This document shows, piece by piece, positions 43,621 to 54,594 of a stretch of DNA of 64,000 bases. A model generated the notes under the pieces. That model had not been told where the DNA came from and made no database searches. It saw nothing but the letters and a program-made list of their open reading frames with translations. Origin of the DNA: Mesostigma viride (taxonomy: Eukaryota > Streptophyta > Mesostigmatophyceae > Mesostigmatales > Mesostigmataceae); assembly GCA_009746045.1 (NCBI GenBank), contig RPFO01000312.1, forward strand, positions 82,001-146,000, given 5' to 3'. Each line of letters begins with the position of its first letter. The stretch's first letter is position 1. Both the position numbers and the translations under genes were made by a program.

Positions 43621-44990
43621 GCACTGTTACAAAGAAGGGAGGGATATCACGCCACGTCTCCTTGGCCTGCTCCACATCACCTCATGGTCCGCCGATGTGG
43701 TCATTTTTTACCACAACACACGTAACGTAACTTTACCGCGTAATTCCATGACCTGCGACGTAAGTGACGTAACGTAAATATGTCCGGCCGGTCGGGGCAG
43801 ACCCAACGTGAATGAAAATGCTTAGGTTGGGTAGGTAATTACGCCATAGCCCAGTAAATACATACCACCACTTTCTTGCAGGCAGTCACGTGACTTTTGC
43901 TAACATTTTTTACCGTTGCGCGCGAGCATAGCGAGATATGGCTGTCAGCGCCCCATTTTGTGGCAATTTTGGGTTCCGCGGCTTGAAATGGGTCAGATGA
44001 TGACCCCTGAACGATGATGCATTATTTTGGTACGTCAAGAATGATCAGATTTATGCTGTTGAGGAAATACTCAGTGGCTATTACCTCTGCCTTGGTAGTC
44101 ACTGTCAGACGAGACGTTCCGTTTGGTATCGCCGGTTTCCTTTGGTTCTTGGGAGTTTCCGTCTGCCTGGGCCTCCCGCGTCTTTATGAAAGTCCGCTGC
44201 GCCATTTGCTGGGAACGTGGACGCGTTAGACGCCATCTTTGCACATATCTTCAACATGGTAATGATGACGGATGCATGGATAGAGCGGCTATGGCCGCCT
44301 CTCCCACTAGTAGCTGCATACGTGACGTATGAGCATGCCGGCCAGCGGAACCCGGCCAGGTCATGATCGAGGCAGGTACGGCAATGCGTTTGCACGTTGT
44401 TTGCAGGGAAACTCGTACGTCCTTACATGTCTTTTGATGAGTATGATAGTGGTTATTGCAACAGCTTTCCATGCCTGCTCTTGGAGGGGTATTAGCCATG
44501 TTATGGTGCACAACTTGTGGCACTTCTTTGGGGGATAACGTTCAGTGATGGCAAGTTGGCGTCATGTTTGGATTCCAGCAGGTTTGGCACTCTATTGTGG
44601 TAATTTATATTGCATAATTGTGTAGCATGGCATAGTTGGCTGTTTGCGCGCGCGTAAGCCACACATGTACACGCGTGCATTATACATGACAAATGGGGTA
44701 TCCGGGTGGTTTGACCAAAGGAAAGCACCATTGGACTATATCCAACTAAATTGTCCAATGTTGGTATTGAGGTTTCTGACCCCCCCTGAGAAAAATGGGG
44801 GGGGTGTACTTTTTCTTGCACGGAAATGATCGTCTTTTGGTCAACTTTGGTTGGAGCTATTATCCAAATGCCTTAATAAACCAATGGTATTATTGCATAT
44901 TCTGAAAGCCCTTCAAGTGTAAATATTCCTAGTACCTAGGTTGAGGGTATTTGGAGTTGTGGTCTAGGAGTTATGATTTTTTTCATTTTC
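43621..44990. other. No gene recognised
   Basis: Mixed-composition sequence with short frames only. I see no domain or repeat structure that I can name. Confidence 0.35.
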
Positions 44991-44994
44991 AGGG

Positions 44995-45440
44995 GTCAAA
45001 AAACCAAAAAAAGTGTTGGCGGACCATGAAAAGCCCTCTTGAAATCAATCAGCACAGAGCTGTACGCAATGCCCTTGACTAGGAAAGACAGATATATACA
45101 CAGAACAATCCTCCAGGTATCATGCAGCATCCCAGGTGTATACAACTCCTCATCTGTCAGCTCCCCCATGCCATGGTACTCAGTCACAACTGGCCTGACA
45201 TGTGGCACCTGCACACCGTCTATCTAGCTCCTTTGCAGCTTAAGCACAAACAAGAGCCTCAGCAACTGATGCTCCCTGGGCAACTCATCCACAGGCTCAG
45301 CACAGTTAGACACTATCCAGTCATGCCCACTGCTAGACAAACCCTAGAATCCATGCCTTAGCCATCTTGGGGCTCTGCATCAATTCTACCAACTGGTGCC
45401 AGGAAATAGGACTGTGACCAGCAATCTGGTACTTGTGCAC
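44995..45440 (-). pseudogene. Copia-family pol fragment (unassigned part)
   Basis: The minus strand reads VDELPREHQLLRLLFVLKLQ, then HVRPVVTEYHGMGELTDEEL and ILCIYLSFLVKGIAYSSVLI in one frame with one stop. Part of it (45228-45440) is repeated inverted at 53190-53403. The composition resembles the neighbouring Copia family, but no diagnostic motif is present. Confidence 0.35.
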
Positions 45441-46151
45441 CCCCAAGTCCCGTGGAGTTAAAGCCCCCGACCGGCTAAGCTATGGCGGTCGGTCACGTTG
45501 AGCTTGGGAGAAGGTGAACACAGAGATCGAACTGCTGTCGGAGCTGGCCAACCACTGGCTTATGTCCTAGCCAGCAAAGCCTATCCGGTTAGCCGTAACC
45601 GTGGGACAGGCTAGCTGTCCGTACCGACCCGGATAAGGCCCCGGACTGGGGCCTAGGTGGCGCTGGCCCTAGGCGCCGCCCTTAGACAGGTCGACCGCAT
45701 CGGACCGCCGGATAATAGCCGGCGGCTTAGCGGACGCTAGCGGAAGGCGTGCGGACGGACATGGGGAACTTAGAGCCAGATGCTAGGGCTCTAGAGTTAC
45801 TCAACTCCGACATACTCTTTTGTTCTTTGATTAATTATCAAAATAATTACATCAAATGCAGACCATACAAAACCCTCTAAGGTAGGGAACTCAAGGGGGC
45901 CTCAAGGCCGTCAAAATCACCATGCACGGTATCGACCCGTGCCCTTGTGATCACACATGAATAGTGATGCAATAAGTAGCAAGAAAAAAAAACAACTATG
46001 CCACCAGACAACAGGTGACCCTTTTATTAGGACCAGTGACCCGCCGACGGGCCCAAGGCACCGTCCAACGTGACTAGGGTATGGTCAAGACAAGCAAAAA
46101 AACTACTACCACGATACTCGTGAATGCTAGCAACACAGGGTGTTATGGCTG
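45228..46151. repeat. Left arm of large inverted repeat
   Basis: Reverse complement of 52482-53403. It contains a Copia fragment (outer 220 bp) and an LTR-like segment (45455-46138) starting TTAAAGCCCCCGAC and ending CTAGCAACA. It directly abuts the Gypsy 5' LTR at 46157. Confidence 0.85.
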
Positions 46152-46156
46152 CATGT

Positions 46157-46914
46157 TGTTGCACGGATGCAACATGCCGTTTGTGGTATTATATTATCCG
46201 TCCCGGTCGATCGGCGCCGACCGTAATCCGGCGCCAGTGCCGAGGCCATAGTTTAGTTGGCAGCCGAGGCAATCCGTGTGGAAGTAAGTGTAGAAGTTTT
46301 GCTGACGAACTTGGCCTTTGCGCCGTAGGCAGACCTAGCGCCTGAACGGGAGTTACGGGACAGCCAAGTGGCACTGCACACGCGTTATGATGGTACCTAT
46401 GTACGGACATTTGGATATTTTTCAGGAGAGGCCTCTAGCCGTACTGGTCTTTAATGTGTTCTAGACGGTTCGAGAAGCCCGCCCCCGCGGACCTGACGTC
46501 ATGCCTGGTTGGCAGCGCTAGGCGCAGCCACCAACGGGGACGAAGGGACAAAATAGGCAAGGCACGAGCTATGCCAGCAATCCGGACCTTGTATCGTAAT
46601 TTACCACGTTGCTCTACATGCAGATTATTTACCATCGCTTAATCCTGGAGTTTGATTCTCCTGTGGGCTCGAGTGTGAATCCCTCGCCTATATATACTGG
46701 GTGTAAGTCTTCCCGCATTGAGTGTTTTAATCTGTGTGGTAACATTGTAATATACGAAACCGGTTTTCCGGGTTTGAGCTTAATCGTATTGTGTGACAAG
46801 TATTCTTAACCCTCTTAAGCCACCATCGTGCGCTGTGACGCATAGGAAGTCAAAGGTCTTTCGCATTCATTCTCAATCATTAAGGCGCTATTTTAAATAG
46901 CCATACGTGTTAAA
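46157..46914 (+). repeat. Gypsy 5' LTR
   Basis: Starts TGTTGCACGGATGC, ends ACGTGTTAAA. Differs from the 3' LTR by scattered substitutions and small indels (for example CATG added near 46618). Confidence 0.88.
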
Positions 46915-46930
46915 CTGGTATCGGAGGAAA
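46915..46930 (+). other. Putative primer-binding site
   Basis: TGGTATCGGAGGAA one base after the LTR resembles the initiator tRNA-Met site of plant-type LTR elements (TGGTATCAGAG). Confidence 0.55.
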
Positions 46931-47589
46931 GTTTCCTAGTGGCCTCTATCCCGTCCCGTTTTTCTGTAATCTGATCCGGATCATCAACGGAATTATATAA
47001 AAGGGCCGGAACCCTTACTAATTCCGCTTGCAGTAATTCATTGTGGGGGTCGGATCCCCACAATTCTAACTGTCCATACCCGTTACCCATATTGCGGTTC
47101 CTGCACGCCCCAACCTGGCCTTGTCCGGTTGACCTAAGGGATTCGTCCGGAAACGAATCTCCTTATATTGCGTGCTTTAAACGGAAACGCTTTGTGGGTT
47201 GCGATTTCACGCATTATTTGGCGTCTTGGCCATTGCCTCACACCCTATATCTGGGATACATACTGTCAGCTCCGGCAAGCTGCAGGAATATCTCACGTCC
47301 TTGACGTATATGGTGCTCGGTCCCCGTGACCCGGTTCGCGTGACAGTGCCCGAGAGGACGCTTCCACGGATCTATTCCAGCACCGGTCGTTCAAGGGACT
47401 GCGCTTCCAGCGGATTCGCATGGACAACCAGGTACATTGCAGGCTAACAAGGAACATGCCCTACCCCCCTTGTTAGAGAATTGTGTAACCTGTTTGGAAG
47501 CTGTGTGGGTGTGTGAGGATTATTATTAATTTATCATCCCGCCAACTGACTAGAGGCACATTGTTTCACACTTGACCAGCCACCACGCG

Positions 47590-49478
47590 ATGGCTGACGG
47601 TATTGAGCGAGGGCGACAAGAGGCCCATCGCTTCTCTCCTGCCCCTTCCCTCGTGGCAGCACTCGAGGCGGCAGAGAGAGCTACCCAAAATAACTCACGC
47701 CCGAGTAGTGAGCGTGGCTCTAGGGGGTCATCCCCGGCACAAAACCCACGGTTGGGAGGGAATTCCTCGGCGGCTGGTGGTGCACCTCCTGATAGCCCTG
47801 TAGTGAATCCCCTTAATGGACCACCAAGTGGAACATCCATCGCGGGATTGTCGGCGGGTCCGGCCCTGGGTGTAGGAGCCGGCGCGGGGGCGCAGGGGAA
47901 TAATGTGACCCTGCACTACGGTAGGAGTGGGGCCCTGCCTACGGTGCTGCCGCAACCTACATCATTGGCCACTTGGCCCAGCAGCGCCCCGGCGCCACCC
48001 TTGTATGATAGCCGATGGCGGTCTTGCCGCGCTGCGAATCGGGCGTCCTATCATGCGCCTGGACCCCTTGGGGCTAGCCCCCTCGGCCATGCCTCGCCAA
48101 TGACTGGGCAGGGCCAGGGCACCGTACGGACCGGTCGGTCTTCCTTCGGGGTCGCAGGGGAGGCAATTCCCCGGCCTCCCCAACTCAGCATACGTCCGCC
48201 TGGCTCCGGGTGACCCACGAGCGCAGCACCCAGCGGCCGGCCACCGCCGCCCATCATCATGCAAGCCGCGCCCACTACTCACATGGGTATGAGCACTCGG
48301 GTGAGGATGAGTGCAGCCCCCCGGCAGGTTACCCGCGTGGGCACACCTCGCAAGGTGTGGCCGGGCCCGGGAGACCCGCGAGTATCATGGGCCATCATGA
48401 CGATGATAGTCACAATGCAAGGCGACTACCACCGTTGCCCAAGCTGTCGGATATTCCCAAGTTTAAACCCGACTGCGCGTACCAAGAGTTTGAGGCTTGG
48501 GAGATTGCAGTGTCTCAGAAGATCGACATCTGGGAGACATACAATCGCAAGCTCTTGGATGAGGATATCAAGGTCAAGCTGGTGTCCAGCGAGGCACTGG
48601 CTCCCGATGTGTGACAAGCTCTCCATTGCGAAAGCGCCCGGGCCAATGGCTTCCCCAGCAGCTTGGCGGAATTATTTCGGCGAGCACGGGCCAAGTACCT
48701 GCCACCCGACCAAGACAAGCTGGACCGGAAGGCTTTGGGGGCGTTCAAGCAGGGGAACCTGAGCTATCGGGAATATATATGACCAAGTTCGAGCTTCTAG
48801 CGGGGCGGGTTGATGACCTGATGGGCCCAGAAGCCTTGGCAAGGTTCTATGAGGGCTTGCAACCCGAATTCCGGGATGAGGTGAAGCGGAAATTCGCCCA
48901 CCTCTCCTGGGCTCAATGGAACCTGCAGGACATCAAAACCTACGAAGCGGAGATAGCTCCCTTGGTGCAGCGGACCCCAAACCCCCGCGTGAATGCACTG
49001 GAACTCAATGAGCTGGGATTCGCCCCCGTGTGGGTGGATGAGCTACAGTACGAGGTCCTGGACATTAATGCCTTGGACACTTCCCGGATTCAGTGCCACC
49101 ATGCACTGCAACCGTGTGGGGCACATCAAACGCGAGTGCCCTGATCTCCCTCCGCTGGACCAGGCCCCGCCTGTGCAACGCAACAACTTCCAAGCGGCCT
49201 CCCCGCAAATGGCCTCGAGGCCACCACCGGCGCGAAATATGCGCTCAGCTCCCAGTGCGGGTGAGCGTGCCCGACGCTTGCAACAAGCGCGCCAACAGCC
49301 CCGGCTGTACCAACAATCCAAGGCGCCCCCAAGCGCCTACCAGCAAGGTGGGCATGCCCTCAACCAACTGGATGCCGCAGACGCGGCCGAGCCTGATGAT
49401 GGCTCTTCCGCGGCCGCATCCGGCCACCTGCGAGGCACCCCGGTGGACGAGGGGCCTGCAGGAGAGGCGTTGGACTGA
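47590..49478 (+). pseudogene. Gypsy gag with CCHC zinc knuckle
   Basis: Starts MADGIERGRQEAHRFSPAP, a disordered Ser/Gly/Pro N-terminus of about 200 residues. The capsid-like part follows in shifted frames: FKPDCAYQEFEAWEIAVSQK, then KYLPPDQDKLDRKALGAFKQ and VDDLMGPEALARFYEGLQPE, the usual retrotransposon-gag helices. Near 49095-49140 CNRVGHIKREC gives the C-x4-H-x4-C part of a zinc knuckle, with its first Cys in the preceding frame (QCHH). A Gln/Pro-rich tail ends at 49478. At least three frameshifts (about 48210, 48610, 49100). Confidence 0.75.
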
Positions 49479-49661
49479 GAGGCCGGGAGGGCACTCCGGG
49501 CGACACCTTACCCGGCCATAAAGAAGTCGCCCAAGTTTTGTTACCATGTAATGTGGTGACAGAGACCCAGGAATGGCAAGCGGAGCCTAGCGAAGGCCCG
49601 CGGCAACTACTCCTCTTCACTGGATCGAAGCCTACCAGACCCCCAGGGCTCTGGGCGTTGT

Positions 49662-50168
49662 TTGGAGGGCATCAAGGTCCTCATTGACAGTGGTGCGGCT
49701 ACCACCTTCGTCAGTGAGGCCATAGTGCAGCGCCTGGGAGTAACCCCGACTCCCCATACCGTTGCTCGGCGCGTGCGATACTCGGATGGCTACACTCAGC
49801 CATCCCCGGGCTATGTGGACTTGGCCCCTACCGTACAAGGCACCAGCGTGCCCATTCGCGCCACGGTCATTCCCTTACAAGCGGCTGATATCATCCTAGG
49901 GATTGACTGGCTGCACATATCCAAGGTGACCGTCTCTCCGTATCCCCTCCCCCGCATCGATGATATCTTTAATAAGGTGGAGGGCGCCAAGTACTTTACG
50001 GTGCTCGATTGTGCAGACGGTTTTTGGCAACTTCGGATCGCCCCCGAAGATTGCCATAAAACAGCCTTTGCCACGCCTTTTGGCCATTACCAATTCCGCG
50101 TGGCGGCCATGGGCTTGTGTAACAGCCCTGCCTCTTTTCAGATGCTCATGAACCACCTCTTTAGCTAG
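49662..50168 (+). pseudogene. Gypsy protease fused to truncated RT
   Basis: Retropepsin: IKVLIDSGAATTFVSEAIVQ (active-site D-S-G) and DIILGIDWL. Directly after it comes SPYPLPRIDDIFNKVEGAKY, then LDCADGFWQLRIAPEDCHKT and FRVAAMGLCNSPASFQMLMN, the middle RT blocks. The first RT blocks (about 120-140 residues in the family) are missing, yet the frame is preserved, so an in-frame deletion removed them. It stops at 50166-50168. Confidence 0.82.
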
Positions 50169-50172
50169 GTCG

Positions 50173-51526
50173 GTGATGGGCACTAGTCGGCTGCCCCAGG
50201 TCTCGGCAGACCTGCGCGACCCGACTATCCCGTGGGACCCGGGGACGCAGCCGTACAAACGCACCTGCGTGGCCATCTACTTGGATGACATCCTCATTTT
50301 CTCTCGCACGTTCGAGGAGCACTTGGAGGATGTTGCCGCGGTTCTGCAGATCATGGCGGATAGTAAACTGTCCGCCCGCCGCAGCAAGGTAGAATCAGGC
50401 CGCAGCGTCCCCTTTTTAGGCCACATTCTCTCGGACAAGGGCGTGTCCACGGACCCCGATAAGGTCGCCGCCGTCCAACAGTGGCCTGTTCCCGCGAATG
50501 TTCGCGCCTTGCGCAGCTTCTTGGGCTTGGTATCGTATTATCGCCGCTTCATCCCGCGTTTCGCGACCATCGCGGCCCCGCTTACTCACCTCCTCAAGAA
50601 GGACGTACCGTGGGAATGGTCAGGCCTGTGTCAACAGGCCTTTGACCTGCTGAAGGCCAGCTCGCCACTGCGCCTGTCCTCATCCTATAATTCCGGATCC
50701 CACCATGCAAGCCATTCGTGGTCAATAGCGATTCTAGCAAGGTTGCTATTGGCGGTGTGCTGCTCCATTGAAGACCATGGTCTCGGTCTCCAACCGGTCG
50801 AGTATATCTCCCGGACGATGATCCCGGCCGAAAGAAATTACCCGGTCCATCAGCAAGAGTTGTTGGCCGTGGTGTACTGTTGCCATACTTGGCGGCACCA
50901 TCTTCTGGGTGCTCAGTTCAACGTACGTGGCTATGGCCGAACCCGACCCTGCGGACCCGTACCGCTTGATCATCCAGACCGACCATCGGCCCCTCACGCA
51001 CTTGTTGACGCAGCCCACGCTTACGCCACGCCAAGCTCGTTGGCTTAAATATTTGGCACAGTTCGGTCCGTTCAAGATCGAATATGTCAAGGGCCTTGAC
51101 AACATGGTCCCTGACGCCCTGTCGCGTCGCCCGGTCGACTATTGGTTTTATGAGGATCTTGACGTTTTGGCCACGACGTTGATCCCCTCCCATGGTCCCG
51201 TCGCCCCCTTTGGCGACCGCTTGAGCGACCCAATGAGCCCCTTCCTCTTCTGTGGCGCCACAACCGCGGAGGTTGACACTGTTGACCATTCCGTGCGCCT
51301 CGCCGGCAGCACCCCTGCACGTGAGGGCACGTGCGCAGCCGCAGGGGGGGGAAGGACTTCGGCCCCGTACAGCCATGTGGTGCCGGCGACAGGAGTTTAC
51401 CCTCCAATGCAGCCCGTTGGAGAGGAATTCACGTTGGCAAATACTGCAACAACGGTCGTCATCAGCTCGGACCTAGAGCGCCTCATCTCGCGCTTCACGG
51501 TCACTGATCGAGGACAAGGCAAATAA
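50173..51526 (+). pseudogene. Gypsy RT catalytic core and RNase H
   Basis: CVAIYLDDILIFSRTFEEHL holds the RT YLDD box (about 50276). VPFLGHILSDKGVSTDPDKV, LRSFLGLVSYYRRFIPRFAT and FDLLKASSPLRLS follow the family order. RNase H appears in shifted frames: SDSSKVAIGGVLL (about 50715), VEYISRTMIPAERNYPVHQQ, ELLAVVYCCHTWRHHLLGAQ, then IQTDHRPLTHLLTQPTLTPR, YVKGLDNMVPDALSRRP (about 51085-51135). The frame then continues to 51526 without integrase motifs. Confidence 0.82.
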
Positions 51527-51666
51527 AGCCATAGCTGCCCGCCCTCAGAGCATGGACGGCTACCCAGCCAAGTTTCAAAACGGGTTCCTTTACGTGAAGG
51601 GAACAGTGACCATGTATACAGTCATTTATATAAGTCCCGGCTACAGGAGTAGCCGCCTCTTTTGTT

Positions 51667-51680
51667 GGGCGGGGGAGGTG
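51667..51680 (+). other. Polypurine tract
   Basis: GGGCGGGGGAGGTG immediately before the 3' LTR start TGTTGCACGG; the expected plus-strand primer of LTR elements. Confidence 0.6.
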
Positions 51681-52460
51681 TGTTGCACGGATGCAACATG
51701 CCGTTTGTGGTATTATATTATCCGTCCCGGTCGATCGGCGCCGACCGTAATCCGGCGCCAGTGCCGAGGCCATAGTTTAGTTGGCAGCCAAGGCAATCCG
51801 TGTGGAAGTAAGTGTAGAAGTTTTGCTGACGAACTTGGCCTCTGCGCCGTAGGCAGACCTAGCGCCTGAACGGGAGTTACAGGACAGCCAAGTGGCACTG
51901 CACACGCGTTATGATGGTACCTATGTACGGACATTTGGATATTTTTCTAGGAGAGGCCTCTAGCCGTACTGGTCTTTAATGTGTTCTAGACGGTTCGAGA
52001 AGCCCGTCCCCGCGGACCTGACGTCATGCCTGGTTGGCAGCGCTAGGCGCAGCCACCAACGGGGACGAAGGGACAAAATACATGTAGGCAAGGCACGAGC
52101 TATGCCAGCAATCCGGACCTTGTATCGTAATTTACCACGTTGCTCTACAGATTATTTACCATCGCTTAATCCTGGAGTTTGATTCTCCTGTGGGCTCGAG
52201 TGTGAATCCCTCGCCTACTGGGTGTAAGTCTTCCCGCATTGAGTGTTTTAATCTGTGTGGTAACATTGTAATATACGAAACCAGATTTCCGGGTTTGAGC
52301 TTATTCGTATTGTGTGACAAGTATTCTTAACCCTCTTAACCCACCATCGTGCGGGTTAAGTTAAGCCACCATCGTGCGCTGTGACGCATAGGAAGTCAAA
52401 GGTCTTTCGCATTCATTCTCAATCATTAAGGCGCTATTTTAAATAGCCATACGTGTTAAA
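51681..52460 (+). repeat. Gypsy 3' LTR
   Basis: Matches 46157-46914. It carries a private duplication near 52335-52375 (CCACCATCGTGCG twice). Confidence 0.88.
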
Positions 52461-52481
52461 GGTGGATTCATAAAGCGCCCG

Positions 52482-53403
52482 AGCCGTAACCCTGTGTTGC
52501 TAGCATTCACGAGTATCGTGGTAGTAGAGTTTTTTTGCTTGTCTTGACCATACCCTAGCCACGTTGGACGGTGCCTTGGGCCCGTCGGCGGGTCACTGGT
52601 CCTAATAAAAGGGTCACCTTTTGTCTGGTGGCATAGTTGTTTTTTTTTCTTGCTACTTATTGCATCACTATTCATGTGTGATCACAAGGGCACGGGTCGA
52701 TACCGTGCATGGTGATTTTGACGGCCTTGAGGCCCCCTTGAGTTCCCTACCTTAGAGGGTTTTGTATGGTCTGCATTTGATGTAACTATTTTGATAATTA
52801 ATCAAACAACAAAAGAGTATGTCGGAGTTGAGTAACTCTAGAGCCCTAGCATCTGGCTCTAAGTTCCCCATGTCCGTCCGCATGCCTTCCGCTAGCGTCC
52901 GCTAAGCCGCCGGCTATTATCCGGCGGTCCGATGCGGTCGACCTGTCTAAGGGCGGCGCCTAGGGCCGGCGCCACCTAGGCCCCAGTCCGGGGCCTTATC
53001 CGGGTCGGTACGGACAGCTAGCCTGTCCCACGGTTACGGCTAACCGGATAGGCTTTGCTGGCTAGGACATAAGCCAGTGGTTGGCCAGCTCCGACAGCAG
53101 TTCGATCTCTGTGTTCACCTTCTCCCAAGCTCAACGTGACCGACCGCCATAGCTTAGCCGGTCGGGGGCTTTAACTCCACGGGACTTGGGGGTGCACAAG
53201 TACCAGATTGCTGGTCACAGTCCTATTTCCTGGCACCAGTTGGTAGAATTGATGCAGAGCCCCAAGATGGCTAAGGCATGGATTCTAGGGTTTGTCTAGC
53301 AGTGGGCATGACTGGATAGTGTCTAACTGTGCTGAGCCTGTGGATGAGTTGCCCAGGAGCATCAGTTGCTGAGGCTCTTGTTTGTGCTCAAGCTGAAGGA
53401 GCT
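52482..53403. repeat. Right arm of large inverted repeat
   Basis: Reverse complement of 45228-46151. In plus orientation the LTR-like part runs from TGTTGCTAGCATTC (about 52494) to GGGGGCTTTAA (about 53173), with a CCTAATAAAAGG polyadenylation-like signal near 52600. Confidence 0.85.
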
Positions 53404-53626
53404 CGTTGTATTAAGGTGCCCCCAACATGTGTGCCCCCTCTACTTCAGCTTGGGCCTCATGCCCGTATGCACGGTGCATCTGGTATGCTAACAGTTTCAG
53501 GGTGACAGCCTGAGGTGCAGTGGCATTGTCAGGATTCTCAACAGGTGGGGTGACTACTGGGGTAGTGACATAATTTTGCTAACTGGGCAGCTTCAGAGGC
53601 TGCACGAAAGGCCGCCCGTGTGAGCA
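53404..53626. other. Retroelement-like sequence outside the arm
   Basis: No domain recognised. It is probably a continuation of the Copia-family fragment that forms the outer part of the arm, and is interrupted by the fold-back element at 53632. Confidence 0.3.
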
Positions 53627-53631
53627 CCTTG

Positions 53632-54583
53632 AGTTGTACAAGCTAGTGCTTATACTTTTTTATGCGGAAACCTTTTAGCTAAGGTTAACGCATATTCTTA
53701 CATCCTGCGCAGGATGTAAGAATATGCGTTAGCCTTGGCTAAAAAGGTTTGCGCATAAAAAGTATAAGCATTAGCTTGTACAACTTAAAACCTTGCGCGT
53801 TGGGGCGAAATATTAAGCGGCTCCCTAACTAGGGTTTACTTCCGCATCGAATTACTAATTCGATATCGAATTACTGATTCGATATTAATCCCGGGAAAGT
53901 CCGATATCTACCTCGCGAGGCGATTAATTAGGTCCGACCGGTGCCCCGGCGGATCCTCCCAAATAATCCCTACTCGGCACTGTCCCCACGAGGTTTCGAA
54001 CCCGTGACTTCCGCGCCGCGCCGGTTCTAAGTTGTACAAGCTAACGCTTATACTTTTTATGCGCAAACCTTTTAGCTAAGGTTAACGCATATTCTTACAT
54101 CCTGCGCAGGATGTAAGAATATGCGTTAACCTTAGCTAAAAGGTTTGCGCATAAAAAGTATAAGCGTTAGCTTGTACAACTTAGAACCGGCGCGGCGCGG
54201 TAGTCACGGGTTCGAAACCTCGTGGGGACAGTGCCGAGTAGGGATTATTTGGGAGGATCCGCCGGGGCACCGGTCGGACCTAATTAATCGCCTAGCGAGG
54301 TAGATATCGGACCTTCCCGGGATTGATATCGAATCAGTAATTCGATATCGAATTAGTAATTCGATGCGGAAGTAAACCCTAGTTAGGGAGCCGCTTAATA
54401 TTCCGCCCCAACGCGCAAAGGTTTTAAGTTGTACAAGCTAGTACGTGCTTATACTTTTTTATGCGGAAACCTTTTAGCTAAGGTTAACGCATATTCTTAC
54501 ATCCTGCGCAGGATGTAAGAATATGCGTTAACCTTAGCTAAAAGGTTTGCGCATAAAAAGTATAAGCATTAGCTTGTACAACT
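53632..54583. mobile_element. 952-bp fold-back element made of three nested palindromes
   Basis: A 5-bp repeat CCTTG (53627-53631 and 54584-54588) flanks an element starting AGTTGTACAAGC and ending with its complement. A ~155-bp palindrome centred on TCCTGCGCAGGA occurs at the left end (53632-53786), the exact middle (54029-54182) and the right end (54426-54583). The ~240-bp segments between them (53787-54028 and 54183-54425) are inverted copies of each other, so the whole element is also one palindrome centred near 54106. Each segment carries a tRNA-like B box (GGGTTCGAAACC on the appropriate strand). No ORF. Non-autonomous, transposase unknown. Confidence 0.88.
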
Positions 54584-54594
54584 CCTTGCCAATG

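Larger units (their letters stand above)
46157..52460 (+). mobile_element. Ty3/Gypsy LTR retrotransposon without integrase
   Basis: Two direct LTRs (46157-46914 and 51681-52460) bracket gag, protease, RT and RNase H on the plus strand. The 5' LTR is followed by TGGTATCGGAGGAA, similar to the initiator-tRNA-Met primer-binding site TGGTATC. The 3' LTR is preceded by the purine tract GGGCGGGGGAGG. Nothing resembling the HHCC or DDE parts of integrase lies between RNase H and the 3' LTR. Frames are broken in gag, RT and RNase H. No target duplication is visible at the ends. Confidence 0.85.
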
